A DNA stretch of 64,000 bases, from assembly GCA_949752795.1 (NCBI GenBank), contig OX457075.1, positions 2,542,001 to 2,606,000 on the forward strand, written 5' to 3'. The stretch's first letter is position 1. Every line of letters starts with the position of its first letter. The notes below the pieces were generated by a model. It had not been told where the DNA came from. It saw only the letters and a program-made list of their open reading frames with translations, and did no database searches. A program made the position numbers and the translations under genes. Below are positions 23,212-35,355 of the stretch, piece by piece. Source of the stretch: Hyperoodon ampullatus. Taxonomy: Eukaryota > Chordata > Mammalia > Artiodactyla > Ziphiidae.

Positions 23212-23290
23212 ATATTAACTCCTTTTTTACAGATAAGAGCATAGAGAGAGTTTAAGCCACCTGGCCAACGCACAATTAGAAGATAAGAAG
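23212..23290 (-). mobile_element. MIR fragment
   Basis: 'ttttttacagataagagcatagagagag' followed by 'aagccacctggcc' is a diverged complement of the MIR core. The L1 at 22460 inserted at its edge. Confidence 0.5.
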
Positions 23291-24629
23291 GGCAAGAAAC
23301 ATCCCTCAGATCAAATTTTTAAAAAAGTAGAAGGAAAGGAATTTAGTTGGTGGCCCGAATGTGAGTCTGAGAAGAGCAGAAGGAAACAAAGCTTCTACTT
23401 CACGCTGGGCTGGACTTCATTCCTGTCTTTTATGCTACCACAGTTTGGGAATTTAAACATTTTTCCCTTGTTGCACATATTAACTTATTTACAATAATAC
23501 TTATGTTATTTTTTATTCTATAAACCATGTAAACATCATTTATAATGAACATACAACATGCCATTTAGTAATATAATTCAGTTACTGTTGACTACTCTCG
23601 TTATTCCCAATATTATCTTAGGTAGATTCTTATATTGACAACTGGCTAATTAATATTATTCAGAATGTAATCAAACTATAAGCCCCACTGACCCAAAGGA
23701 AACCTCCACGAAGTAAATGATTTGTATCTGTTTTGTTCACTGCTGTACCCCCATATCACTGAGATACCCAGGAAGCACAAATGTCAACTGCAAAGTCAGC
23801 TTAAGATGGCCTAAAACTCAGGTTGCACGTAACAGGCAAGGAGGATTTCTGTGGTCAGTCAGGAAACTGCCATCCTCATGTATGGGGCCTGGGATGGAAT
23901 CAGAACCCAAGGGTGCAAGGACAGCACTGGAGGAGAAAGAATGCTCCAGAGTCTTGGGCTAAAGCGGACACCATACGCAAAGGTAAAACTTGAAAGCAAA
24001 TTCTAGGAGGAACTGAATCTTCCCCAAAGTAGAAAAGTCAATAATTATCCAAACGACATTTAAGTGGGCAACTGAAGTAGCCAGAGGGCCCTAGGATCTG
24101 TACTCATCAAGCCGATTTCTGGCTAGCCTTTAGTTAAATTAGGATTATAATTCTCTCTCCTATAAACTCCTTCATTTATTTGCTGTTTCTTTTTATTTTC
24201 TTTCTTTCAGTAAGAGATTCTGTTCATAAACTCTCACCTTGTATCAGCTATGTTACAGTAAACTGTAACGTCCCACCCCTTGGCGGGGAAGCAGGACCAC
24301 ATGGACTCTAGATCCAGCCTTAAGAGCAGAGTGCAGTCCAGTCAGTCACGGGATGGAAGGGTAGGAATTTCTTCTACAATCCCTCTCATCCACACGCTCG
24401 TGTGACAATACGCCACCCTAGTCCTTGTGCTATCACTTCTGCCATTCTGCTGTTTCCCCGGCTTCTTGCATTTCTTCTGTCCTTAAGTTATAGGTTGTCC
24501 CAAAAATTGATTAGTTCTCAGCTCACTGCTCTCCTCACTTTGTATTCTTCACCTTCTAAAATGCAAGACCTTGGAAGAAACATCTATCAGCCAACAGACA
24601 AACTGGTGTTGTGGCAAAAGTATTCTAAA
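23291..24629. other. intronic sequence, no recognised feature
   Basis: Short open frames only, without similarity or splice support. Confidence 0.5.
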
Positions 24630-24975
24630 TGAGTTAATACACATAAAATACTTAAAGCAGTGCCCAGCACTTAGGGAACGTCAGTGAGATCCAGCTGACG
24701 TCACGACTACTACTGGGAATCGGCCTCTGTTCCGTTACTTACCATGTGATTGGGACAAGGAATTCTGCCTTCCTGAGCCTCAGCTTTCACCTATTACTTT
24801 AAAAAATCTCACTAAAAGTCAACTTTTCCAGCCTTTTGTACTCACTAAAATAAAAATTTGCAATTAATTTTCAATATAATTTGGACAATTAATTACTGTA
24901 GGCAAACGAGATGTTTACCTCACAGGGCTGTTGTAAGGCTACACTGAGAAGGTTGCCTGAAAAGTTAACTGAAAA
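24630..24975 (+). mobile_element. MIR fragments
   Basis: 24630-24690 has the MIR 3' words 'gagttaatacacataaaatac' and 'cagtgcccagcactt'. 24720-24975 has 'cttaccatgtgattggg' and 'cctcacagggctgttgtaagg', interrupted by AT-rich sequence. Probably two copies. Confidence 0.5.
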
Positions 24976-26029
24976 CTACAAAATTGTATTTGAAAGGAAG
25001 GCTCTGCCCTGATCACTCCAGGTGCCCGTGCCCAGATCTGACATGTGCCCTGAGCTTCAGTCCACCTCACACTTCCATTGACTGGAAGCGCTCATCAGAC
25101 GGAGACTACTATACAGGAAAAGGGAAAGATGTCAAGAGTTTAGTTAATTCAGAAGAAAATGTAATTGGCCAGACCAGACCTCTGAGGCAAGGGTCTAGAG
25201 TTGGACTGGGATGACAGAACAAGGAGAAAAAACAAAGTAACTCAAGACCAGTTTGTATCCTTTAATTACAAGCCTGAAGAAAGCCAAACAGAAAATAAAT
25301 CTTACCAAGTTAAAGGTGTCAAGGCTACATTCCCATCTGTGTTGGCAAAAGAACCACCCAACTTATGATAATGACAACATAACAAGAAAAAAATACAAAG
25401 TAAACAACAGCCAGAAGCAGTTCACATACAGTCTAATGAGCTCACCTCTGGTGGAGGTCTCAGGAGTCTAGAAGGGATGTGTGTCTCAGGCTAAGAGTGG
25501 AAGGGAAGATTCTGAGTTTTGTCTGAAGAACTAACTTGAGCCAACATGCTCAAGAGAGCCTCTGGAAACTGCCCCGTGCTTCTCCCACAGACAGTGATCT
25601 AGTCGCTGGCATTTACAAGCCATGTGCTACACATCCACATTATTTCACCATGCAACCCACCACCATCACTCTTGGAAGGCACTACCAGGAAGAAGAAAAA
25701 CTGGACTAAGGAAACAGATTCTCTCTTTCCTGGGACCCTGTAGGGGGGGCTCTGAGCAATTAAGGGCAGCCTACTTTCTGAACTGTGTCTACCATTCCCA
25801 GAAGGTTGGGTCTGGCCAGAGAAGCAGAAAAAAGCAAAGAGTCAATAACTTCTAACTACCTGACAGATGTACCATGTTACACACTCAACATGCCAAAACC
25901 ATAGTGATGAATTTCCCTATAAAACTAGCTCCTATTTCAGATGCACCACTAACCCCTCCGGTCACTTCAGTGACATACTTTAGATCCTCATATATTCCCT
26001 CGTATCTCCCCTTATCGTCTCCAAGACTA
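24976..26029. other. intronic sequence, no recognised feature
   Basis: No exon, promoter or named repeat is recognised. Confidence 0.5.
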
Positions 26030-27090
26030 TTATTAGTTTCTTAGAGTCTCACGCATCTATCCCTCCATTTACATTCTTCTTACTACTATCTCTTCCTACA
26101 GTGGATACCATCTCTTCTCTAGCGTGCTTCGGGAATTAACTACTGGTCCTAACAGCCTACCCACCTCAACACGAATTCACACCCTCCAACACACTCTAGG
26201 CAACTTCACTAGGTTCATCTTCCTAACACACTTCTCCGGTGGCATTGTTGTTACTACTGTCTACTATATACCTTTCCTTCCCCCAAACAAAACAAAACAG
26301 AAATTTTAAATGGATCCCCAATGCAACTAAATTAAAGCTGTAATTCTTTAACTCAGGAGTCAGCAGGCTTTTTCTGTAAAGGACCAAAGAGTAAATATTT
26401 TAAGCTTCATGGGCCATAAAGTCGTGATGCAAACACTCAGCTCTGCCACTGTAGAAAAAGCCGCCAGAGACGATGATAAATTAACCCATGGCTGTGTCCC
26501 AATAAAACGTCATCTACAAAGACAAGAGATGAGCACAGGGGCCCTAGTTTGCCAACTCCTGCTTAACCCCGTCACTCAAGACCCCTAGCAATCTGGCCAC
26601 TAACTACTCTCACCTTATTCCCATACTGCCATCTTGATGGCTCTGTATATTAGGTTTTTCTTTTCAAATATAACATATACCAATTAAATTAAGAATGTTA
26701 TAAGAAAAGTACTAGTTTTACAAATTAAAATACTGAGAACAGAGTGGTTAAGCAGCTTCCAGCCAGGACTAGAAGCCAGGGAAAGAGCCACTACCCACTG
26801 CTGTCTCTCCATTGGTCAACTCAGTGTCCCCTTAAGGGGCAAAATCGCCTGTGGACCTTGCTTCAACCAGTTATTCCCTCCTCCCCAAACTCTGTCTTAC
26901 CCATCTTTCATGTCCCCACTCAAATCCCCCTTCTCATTGAAGTCCTGCATGCTTGACCCAACTCACAGTGACCGTTCCCTCCTTTCTCCTCTTAAAACAT
27001 GTATTGCCTGTACTTTTCTTTGGGTCCTTATATATTCATGATTTCATACTGGCTTCCCAAACTACTTCTTATGTTACATTTTCTATAGAC
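26030..27090 (+). mobile_element. L2 LINE, split by a hAT element
   Basis: 26030-26290 carries diverged L2 words. 26564-27090 continues with 'gcttaaccccgtcactcaagacc', 'cccactcaaatcccccttctc' and a 3' portion. The interruption at 26345-26563 is a hAT insertion, so the two halves are probably one L2 copy. Confidence 0.6.
26345..26563 (+). mobile_element. hAT-Charlie nonautonomous element (MER1-type), nested in L2
   Basis: 'ctgtaaaggaccaaagagtaaatattttaagc', 'catgggccataaagtc', 'ctgtgtcccaataaaac' and 'ccctagtttgccaactcctgc' match the MER1-type consensus in order. The ends AGGAGTCAGCAGGC and GTTTGCCAACTCCT are complementary terminal repeats. Confidence 0.75.
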
Positions 27091-27471
27091 TAGACAAGTA
27101 CCATAGTGATCATAAGTTAAAAGATATTCATTAATTCTTTACTAGGATGATGATGTTAACTTACAGGGTAATCCATGGATATATGAACCTAAAATAATTT
27201 TCATCACACCCCACATTTATAAAGATTATATCAAGTGGTCTCTGTACAGTAAATATGTGAATTTAATGGGGAAAGAAACTAAAAGTTATGTAAATTAATC
27301 CCTTTGACCTTTCTGGTATGGGGTACATCTTGCAAAAACAATTATGACATATCAATAGATTCACTAATTCAAGTACTTAAAAGAGCTTATTTTATGGTAA
27401 ACACCTCATTAATGTAGTTGATTTAGGGTAATAGTTGAATCTGTAGGACTAGGAAAATATAATCCTCAGAG

Positions 27472-27903
27472 AAGTGGTTCTTAACTTTTTTGGCATCATG
27501 GACCTCTTTGAGAAAGCTATGGATCCTCTCCCAATAAAAACATCCAGGTAGGGGCTTCCCTGATGGCACAGTGGTTTAGAATCTGCCTGCCAATGCAGGG
27601 GACACGGGTTAGATCACTGGCCCGGGAGGATCCCACATGCCGCGCAGCAACTAAGCCCGTGTGCCACAAGTACTGAAGACTGCATGCCTAGAGCCCGTGC
27701 TCCACATCAAGAGAAGCCACAGGAATGAGAAGCCTGCGCATCGCAACGAAGAGTAGCCCCCACTCGCCACAACTAGAGAAAGCCCGCACGCAGCACTAAG
27801 GACCCAACACAGCCAAAAAAAAAAAAAAAATCCAGATAAATATTTATACAAACTTCACATTAAATGTCTGGGGGCTCACAGATGCTCTGAAGTTAAGAAA
27901 CCC
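27472..27903 (+). mobile_element. hAT element with terminal repeats, split by a SINE
   Basis: The left end AAGTGGTTCTTAACTTTTTT and the right end AAGTTAAGAAACCC are inverted repeats. The 8-bp flanks CCTCAGAG (27464-27471) and TCTCAGAG (27904-27911) fit a hAT target duplication. Internal words 'catggacctctttgagaaagc' are typical of MER-group hAT elements. The CHR SINE at 27551-27830 sits inside. Confidence 0.7.
27551..27830 (+). mobile_element. CHR SINE, long form, nested in a hAT element
   Basis: Starts GGGGCTTCCCTGATGGCAC with the AACTAAGCCCGTGTGCC body and an A-tail. Short target duplication ATCCAGRTA on both sides (27542-27550 and about 27830-27838). Confidence 0.92.
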
Positions 27904-28367
27904 TCTCAGAGGGTCTCATGTTAAGCACTCACAGCCCTCACTCACCTAAGAAATTTTCCTTTTAATTCAAGATATTCACATAAATTTCAATGCACCAAAA
28001 GGATCTGGCAGCAATTTTTTTATTTTTACATTTTTATAGAGCAAACTCACACCCAAATTAGAAGATGTCAAAGATCATAAACAGCGGAAATGGGGAAATT
28101 TATGGTTAAGAGCAAATGGGTGGGAGGGGAGAGGGGAAATATCAGCAATGACAGAGATTTCAATTTCACTTCACTGTCTGCAAGGAAAACTTGGTGGCCT
28201 GGACACACGTCCACACTGGAGGAGCATCAGCCTGGGCTCCTAGGGCAGCACACGTCACCATAAGACCTCGCACAGCAGAAGTGGCAATTTCACATCCTAA
28301 AACACTCACGCTAAGAAAATCAGCATGAGCAACTAATTATAAAATGTCCTTTAAAACTCAAATTCGG

Positions 28368-28722
28368 GGGACTTCCCTGGTGTCACAGTGGTTAAGAATC
28401 TGCCGGCCAATGCAGGGGACACGGGTTCGATCCCTGATCCGGGAAGATCCCACATGCCACGGAACAACTAAGCCCGTGTGCCACAGGTACTGAGCCTGCT
28501 CTCTAGGGCCCACGAGCCACAACTACTGAGCCTACTCACCACAACTGCTGAGGCCCACACGCCTAGAGCCTGTGCTCAGCAACAGGAGAAGCCACTGCAA
28601 TGAGAAGCCTGTGCACCGCAACAAAGAGTAGCCCCCGCTCGCCGCAACTCAAGAAAGCCCACGCACAGCAACAAAGACCCAACACAGCCATAAATAAATA
28701 AATTTTTTAAAATAAATAAAAG
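28368..28722 (+). mobile_element. CHR SINE, long form
   Basis: GGGACTTCCCTGGTGTCAC start, B box GGGTTCGATCCC, long body and (AAAT)n tail. Perfect 10-bp duplication TCAAATTCGG at 28358-28367 and 28723-28732. Confidence 0.95.
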
Positions 28723-28732
28723 TCAAATTCGG

Positions 28733-29279
28733 AAATAAAAATGAGTTCCTAAAATAAATACCAGTGGAGTAACACACACACACACACTGTGAATGCAACA
28801 GCACATAAGTGACAAACACAATAATATTAATGATACATACATAGCTGCTGAATTCTAATTCCCTTTCATTTAATCTTTTTATTTAGAACAAATCTGTTAA
28901 ATGTATTGCTAAATAGGATTTAATTTTTATGTCTTTTGTGCTCAGCACATGACAATGAAAGCAAGATGTCACAAAAATCTAAATTTTAAGATTGAAAATA
29001 AAATGGTTAAAATCAAACTACCTGTAGAAGTAACCCACTCTGATAGGTAAATTTATGAATATGGAATTTCAAAAACAGCCAAATTCTAATCAAGGTAACC
29101 AGGTATAGTCTCAGTCACATTTAGTGAAAGAAAAACCTGTAAATAAATTTGAGCCTTTCAGAATGACTGGTTCAATAACAGAGGCAGACTCCAAGGTACA
29201 GTGGGGACCCCCCAAAGAAAGGGGTCATCAATCAAACTGATAGGGATTTAAAAAAGCTTCTCAGGACATACACTTCCAA
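28733..29279. other. intronic sequence with a short CA tract
   Basis: A (CA)10 run lies at about 28772-28790. Nothing else is recognised. Confidence 0.5.
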
Positions 29280-29830
29280 TGGCAACTTGCTGAAAAGGCC
29301 TTCCACGATCACAACTTAACCCATTTCTCTACCTAAGCCAGTTTTCTGCCGTCCTCCACAACATCACTCTCATCTCCTCCTAGAACAGAACATCCTCCCT
29401 ATTCTTTCCATATATTCCAATACTAGCTACCCTGCCAGGCACAGAACAAACGAGCATCCCTCCTAGAAGCCTCTGAGTGTGCCTTCATACCCTGCTGTGC
29501 TCTCCCTCTACTGTACCTAATATGATGACCACACACCCCTGACCTCCCAGGCTGCTCCTGATCTCAACAGCCTGTCTCCTGATAAGAACATATGTCTATC
29601 TCCATGCAGGATCATTAGCATGGAATTAGTCATCTGTTCATGAGACTTATACCAATTATCTGGCAATCACACATCATCATCTATTTAATGGCTCCTAGTA
29701 TGAATGTTATCTCGCCTATAAGTTCATTAGTTTCTCATAAGCAGTGATTAGCAGAATCGGGTACATAGCAAATACCCAGTAACTCTCTGTAGAAACTAAG
29801 TAAATGTATTAAACAAGGAACACTTACTGC
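29280..29830 (+). mobile_element. L2 LINE
   Basis: 'aaaaggccttccacgatcac' at the start and 'gcctataagttcattag...agcaaatacccagtaa' at the end follow the L2 3' region. Confidence 0.55.
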
Positions 29831-29920
29831 CTGCCCTTCCTCGTCTCCCCCACTACACCTAGATGTAAGAACCAAACCTATACAGATCTCAGTTCCCAAA
29901 AAATTCTGGGGAACCTCCCA

Positions 29921-31214
<1,294 letters not shown>

Positions 31215-31300
31215 GGAGCTAGGAAAGTCAATTACTCAATATCATACTACCAATTAATGACAAAGTCAGAATTACAGCCCACTTTCATCTGAAGTTAGTA
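31215..31300 (-). mobile_element. MIR fragment
   Basis: 'actcaatatcatactaccaattaatgacaaagtcagaattacagccca' resembles the complement of the MIR region 'ggtcacacagctagtaagtgg...', diverged. Confidence 0.4.
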
Positions 31301-31344
31301 GGCTGGCAATTGGGGTACAGTGGCATCTCACTCTGATTCTCTGT

Positions 31345-31550
31345 GATGCTATAGGATGTGGTGGGAAGACTTGGGCTCCAAAGTCACACTCGAGTGGACA
31401 TGCCAGTTCCACGACTTACTTGCTGTGTAACCTGACGTTAAATTATTTAAACCTTACTGGGGACCTAGCATCAGAGGACTCCTCTGAGGTCTAAAGAACA
31501 GCTAACATAAAAATTTCCTAGCAGAGTATCTGTTACATAGTAAGTGTGTG
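31345..31550 (+). mobile_element. MIR SINE
   Basis: 'cttgggctccaaagtcacact', 'ccacgacttacttgctgtgtaacc' and a 3' part near 'gtatctgttacatagtaag' follow MIR order. Confidence 0.75.
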
Positions 31551-31797
31551 TGTATACACATATAAAACAAACAGATAACTCAGGATTGAACCAAAAAATT
31601 AATAAAAATATCCCACTCACTTTGTCAGCCATAATTTAACACAGGACAAACAAATGCAACAACTAAAAAACTATCAGTTAAGAAACAGCCAATTTAGGAC
31701 CTTCCACATTAGTCTTTCAATTATTACAATAGTAGTGACTTCTTCAGAAGTTTCTGCAAAATTTATGTATGAGAAAAAAAGAACACTCCAGACTAGC

Positions 31798-31801
<4 letters not shown>

Positions 31802-31854
<53 letters not shown>
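31802..31854 (+). repeat. (AT)n microsatellite, about 26 units
   Basis: Uninterrupted AT repeat that runs straight into a 26-base T-run, the reversed A-tail of the SINE at 31855. Confidence 0.98.
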
Positions 31855-31872
<18 letters not shown>

Positions 31873-31963
31873 TTTTTTTTGCAGTACGTGGGCCTCTCAC
31901 TGCTGTGGCCTCTCCCGTTGCGGAGCACAGGCTCCGGACGCGCAGGCTCAGCGGCCATGGCTC
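31855..31963 (-). mobile_element. CHR SINE, short form, 5'-truncated
   Basis: T-run, then GCAGTACGTGGGCCTCTCAC through GCGGCCATGGCTCA, the complement of the 3' half of a short-form CHR SINE. The tRNA-like half with its A and B boxes is missing. The right flank TATATT fits an AT-rich target related to the neighbouring microsatellite. Confidence 0.9.
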
Positions 31964-32589
31964 ATATATTATTTGAATGCATCTTATATTCAAGCATTAT
32001 AATTATCAGAGGCATACCAAAATGTCCATCTGAGAGTACGGGTGCTTAACATTTCTATTTCAACCACATGAATGTTTTTGCCATTAAAATTCCAAATCTT
32101 TAATTTCATAACATCATAATGAGATTAAAGTATCACAGATTTAAGGCATATTTGTACACCACTGGAATTTTTATAAACCTTCAGATTAGATTAAGCAGAA
32201 AGAATAAAAGTATATTAATTGACCTCCAAAACAAACATAAAAGAAATCTGTAGCAGGAAAAGGAAACAGCTCTTGACAATTTGAGAACCGCTACTAAAAA
32301 AGTATCGCAAACTCCGTCCACCAGAGGGAAGTGTTGTCTAACTATCAGCAGAACCTAAACATAGAATTTTGTACAAAAAAAATTCCATTTGGCCAACCCA
32401 ATAATTGCTTTCCAAGCTTTCAGGAAAAAACATATATATACTTATTGAAGGAAAACGCAGAAATCTGCCATTAGGTATCTGTAAATCAGGTTAAAATGAT
32501 ATCATAAAATACAGTACACCTTTCAAAATCACTTGTGCCTGTGAACTTGTCATATCTTTAGATGTAGGACTGTCCTAAAAGGAACAAAG
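31964..32589. other. intronic sequence, no recognised feature
   Basis: AT-rich. Nothing recognised. Confidence 0.5.
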
Positions 32590-32601
32590 AATCATCATGT
32601 T

Positions 32602-32908
32602 GGGACTTCCCTGGTGGCGCAGTAGTTAGGAATCCGCCTGCCAATGCAGGGGACACGGGTTCGAGTCCTGGTCCGGGAAGATCCCACTTGCCACTGAGCA
32701 ACTAAGCCTGTGCGCCACTACTACTGAGGCTTCGCTCTAGAGCCCGCGAGCCACAACTACTGAAGCCCGCGCGCCTAGAGCCCACGCTCCACAACAAGAG
32801 AAGCCCGCGCGCCGCAACAAAGAGTAGCCCCCGCTCGCCGCAACTAGAGAAAGCCCACACGCAGCAACAAAGACCCAACACAGCCAAAAATAAATTAAAA
32901 AAATAATA
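32602..32908 (+). mobile_element. CHR SINE, long form
   Basis: GGGACTTCCCTGGTGGCGCAG start, B box GGGTTCGAGTCC, long body and AT-rich tail. The 9-bp duplication AATCATCAT lies at 32590-32598 and 32909-32917. Confidence 0.95.
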
Positions 32909-32917
32909 AATCATCAT

Positions 32918-33556
32918 ATCCAGCTCCACCTGACCAAGGCCGCTGCAATCCTAAGCAGTCCCCCATCCTCACTCACAGCCTGATGCTAAAGCTCAAAGAA
33001 GGGGGTGAACAGTGGCAGCTGGGACCCTAATTTCATCACATTTTTTAAATCATTTCATGTTTCTCAAGGCACACTAGTCCTTGTATTCAATATCTACCCC
33101 TCTCTGCCCATAAAAACATGCTCACTTAGCAATAAATATATACAGAATTTTAGCTTGAGAGACCTAGTTACTGCCCTATCACAGTGAAAAAAACCCAAAG
33201 TGGGCTGCCAAGGGGGAAGGCGGGGCACAGGATATGCAGACTCCACTCCTAGAGATCAGCTCAGCAGCCATCTACCCTGAGTGATTCTGACACTCCTTAT
33301 GATCATTTTGGATCATGCTGTTGATCTAAACAACTTTACACATATACACACACCCGTATCTGATACATACAGACAGAGATACCGAAACACACAAACATCT
33401 ATTTCTCTATTTTACTGCATCCATCACCTCTTAATTGCTAGACACTTCAGCCTTTCTCTACTGGGCCCAATTAGTCCCTTCTTATTACAATCTCTTCCCT
33501 CTTACTTCCCAATATCTTCCTGTTCTGCTTTTCCTTCTATCTCCCTGGCTCATCAT
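32918..33556. other. intronic sequence, no recognised feature
   Basis: The pyrimidine-rich part at 33410-33556 might be an L2 relic, but I cannot support the assignment. Confidence 0.4.
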
Positions 33557-33566
33557 CCTGAATTCC

Positions 33567-33600
<34 letters not shown>

Positions 33601-33789
33601 GGTACGCGGGCCTCTCACTGCTGTGGCCTCTCCCGTTGCGGAGCACAGGCTCCAGACGCGCAGGCTCAGCGGCCATGGCTCACGGGCCCAGCCGCTCCAC
33701 GGCATGTGGGATCTTCCCGGACCGGGGCACGAACCCGTGTCCCCTGCATCGACAGGCGGACTCTCAACCACTGCGCCACCAGGGAAGCC
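33567..33789 (-). mobile_element. CHR SINE, short form, complete
   Basis: T-run, GCGGTACGCGGGCCTCTCAC, the complement of the full short form, ending CCACCAGGGAAGCC. 10-bp duplication CCTGAATTCC at 33557-33566 and 33790-33799. Confidence 0.96.
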
Positions 33790-33799
33790 CCTGAATTCC

Positions 33800-34659
33800 T
33801 TTTAAACACCCTTTAAATATTTACCTTCTTCAAGGTACCACTTGCAGTCTTCCCGTGGTGCACATGTTCCCTGGGCAATACATCCACTTCCAAAGTCTCT
33901 TCTCCCTGGAGGAACCCCACACACCCCCTGCCCACCGGACATCCCCACGTGAAAGTGCCAGGGTCCCAAACCCAGCATAGTAGGCTGTCACCGTTCTCCT
34001 TACCACCCCGAACCTGCTCCTCCTTCCAGCCTGTACCTTGTTGGAAGGCACCACCGTCCACCCGGCTGCCCAAAGCAGAACCGCCCTCAGCGCCTCCCTC
34101 TTTCCTCCTTTCCACACCCAATCAGGTGCCCAGAGCAGCGCCTCCCTCTCTGCACTCTGCCTTCTTCCCTGTTGCCACTGCCTCAGCCCCGTCATCATCA
34201 TGAGCCCCTTGCATCCCTGTACTACTCTGTGGCAATCACACAGGTGGTCTGAGCCCACTGCCCACCTTCCCTGCCTTACAAACAGAACTCCCAGTTTTTA
34301 GCTGGGCACATGGCTAAAGATTACATTTTCTGCATTTTCCATGGCACCACACTATAAGCAATGAGCTGTAACTGAAAATGTTCTGTGGTAAGGATATTCT
34401 CCAAAATATCCTTAAAGTACAGATGGCACATGCCCCTTTGCCCTTCTGATTGCCCTCTTCCTCCTCTGTGCTCTCAGGAATTGGCTGGAACTCAACCAAC
34501 CACATTAGAAGATGAGAAATGTTTAAAGGATGGCAGACCAAACAGCCCAAAGGAGTGTGGCTCATTTGATACTGCAGAACCACCGCCCGAGTTCTCTATC
34601 ATCTGGATTCCTTTCACAGAAGAGAAGACTAAACTTGTATTTTCTTTAAGCCACAGGGG
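33800..34659. other. intronic sequence, GC-richer, no recognised feature
   Basis: Open frames of 84-142 codons at 33813-34301 come from C-rich composition and show no recognisable protein. 34290-34640 may be an old, unassigned interspersed repeat. Confidence 0.4.
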
Positions 34660-34772
34660 TGTATGTGCGCACGCATGTGAGCGTGTGTGTGCTGCGTGTG
34701 CATGTGCTGTGCGTGCGTGTGCATGTGTGTGCTGTATGTGCGTGTGTGTGTACGTGCGTGGGTGCGCGCAAA
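34660..34772 (+). repeat. GT/GC-rich alternating low-complexity tract
   Basis: Over 100 bp of alternating TG, CG and TGC words ('gtgtgtgtgctgcgtgtgcatg'). A degenerate (TG)n microsatellite. Confidence 0.9.
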
Positions 34773-34794
34773 CACCTTCCTAACAAGGCACACT

Positions 34795-35126
34795 GCTTCC
34801 AATCTCACCTCTCCATATCTGCAATCCAGTCTCCACACTGCTTTCAGACTGATTCCCTAAATCCCAAATATAAAGAATCAATCCATCATTTTAAAAAATC
34901 CAATGAAACACATACTCCTTAGCAGGGCACATAACACTGTGCACAGCCTGGCCCTTGCCTGGCCCGCTCCTTCTCCCTCACACCCACCCTCTATCCCCAC
35001 TGACACCAGCTGCTCTGAACAATCCATGGTTTTCACAGCACCACAGCTTTACATACACTTCTTCCACTGTCTGAAACATCTGTCTTGCCAGCACCCATGC
35101 CACCTGCGCCTCAAAAACTCTGCTCA
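34795..35126 (+). mobile_element. L2 LINE fragment
   Basis: 'cagtctccacactgctttcagac', 'gcctggcccttgcctggcc' and 'cacttcttccactgtctgaaac' follow the L2 3' region. The copy ends at the SINE insertion. Confidence 0.65.
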
Positions 35127-35355
35127 GGGCTTCCCTGGTGGCGCAGTGGTTGAGAGTCCACCTGCCGATGCAGGGGACACGGGTTCGTGCCCTGGTCCGG
35201 GAAGATCCCACATGCCGTGGAGCCGCTGGGCCCATGAGCCATGGCTGCTGAGCCTGTGCGTCCAGAGCCTGTGTTCCGCAACGGGAGAGGCCACAACAGT
35301 AGGAGGCCCGCGTACCGCAAAAAAATAAATAAATAAAATTAAAAATAAATAAATA
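35127..35355 (+). mobile_element. CHR SINE, short form
   Basis: GGGCTTCCCTGGTGGCGCAG start, full body to GTACCGC, then an (AAAT)n tail. The target duplication is not clearly resolved. Confidence 0.93.

Noticed and set aside
33485..33805. Open frames on both strands containing CGIFPDRGTNPCPLHRQADS-type peptides, also seen at 4450, 35111, 41035, 43720, 52447 and 54471
   Set aside because: The same peptide recurs wherever a short-form CHR SINE lies; it is a reading of the repeat, not a protein family.
33813..34301. Open frames up to 142 codons on both strands
   Set aside because: Low-stop C-rich composition; no similarity recognised and several frames are open at once.
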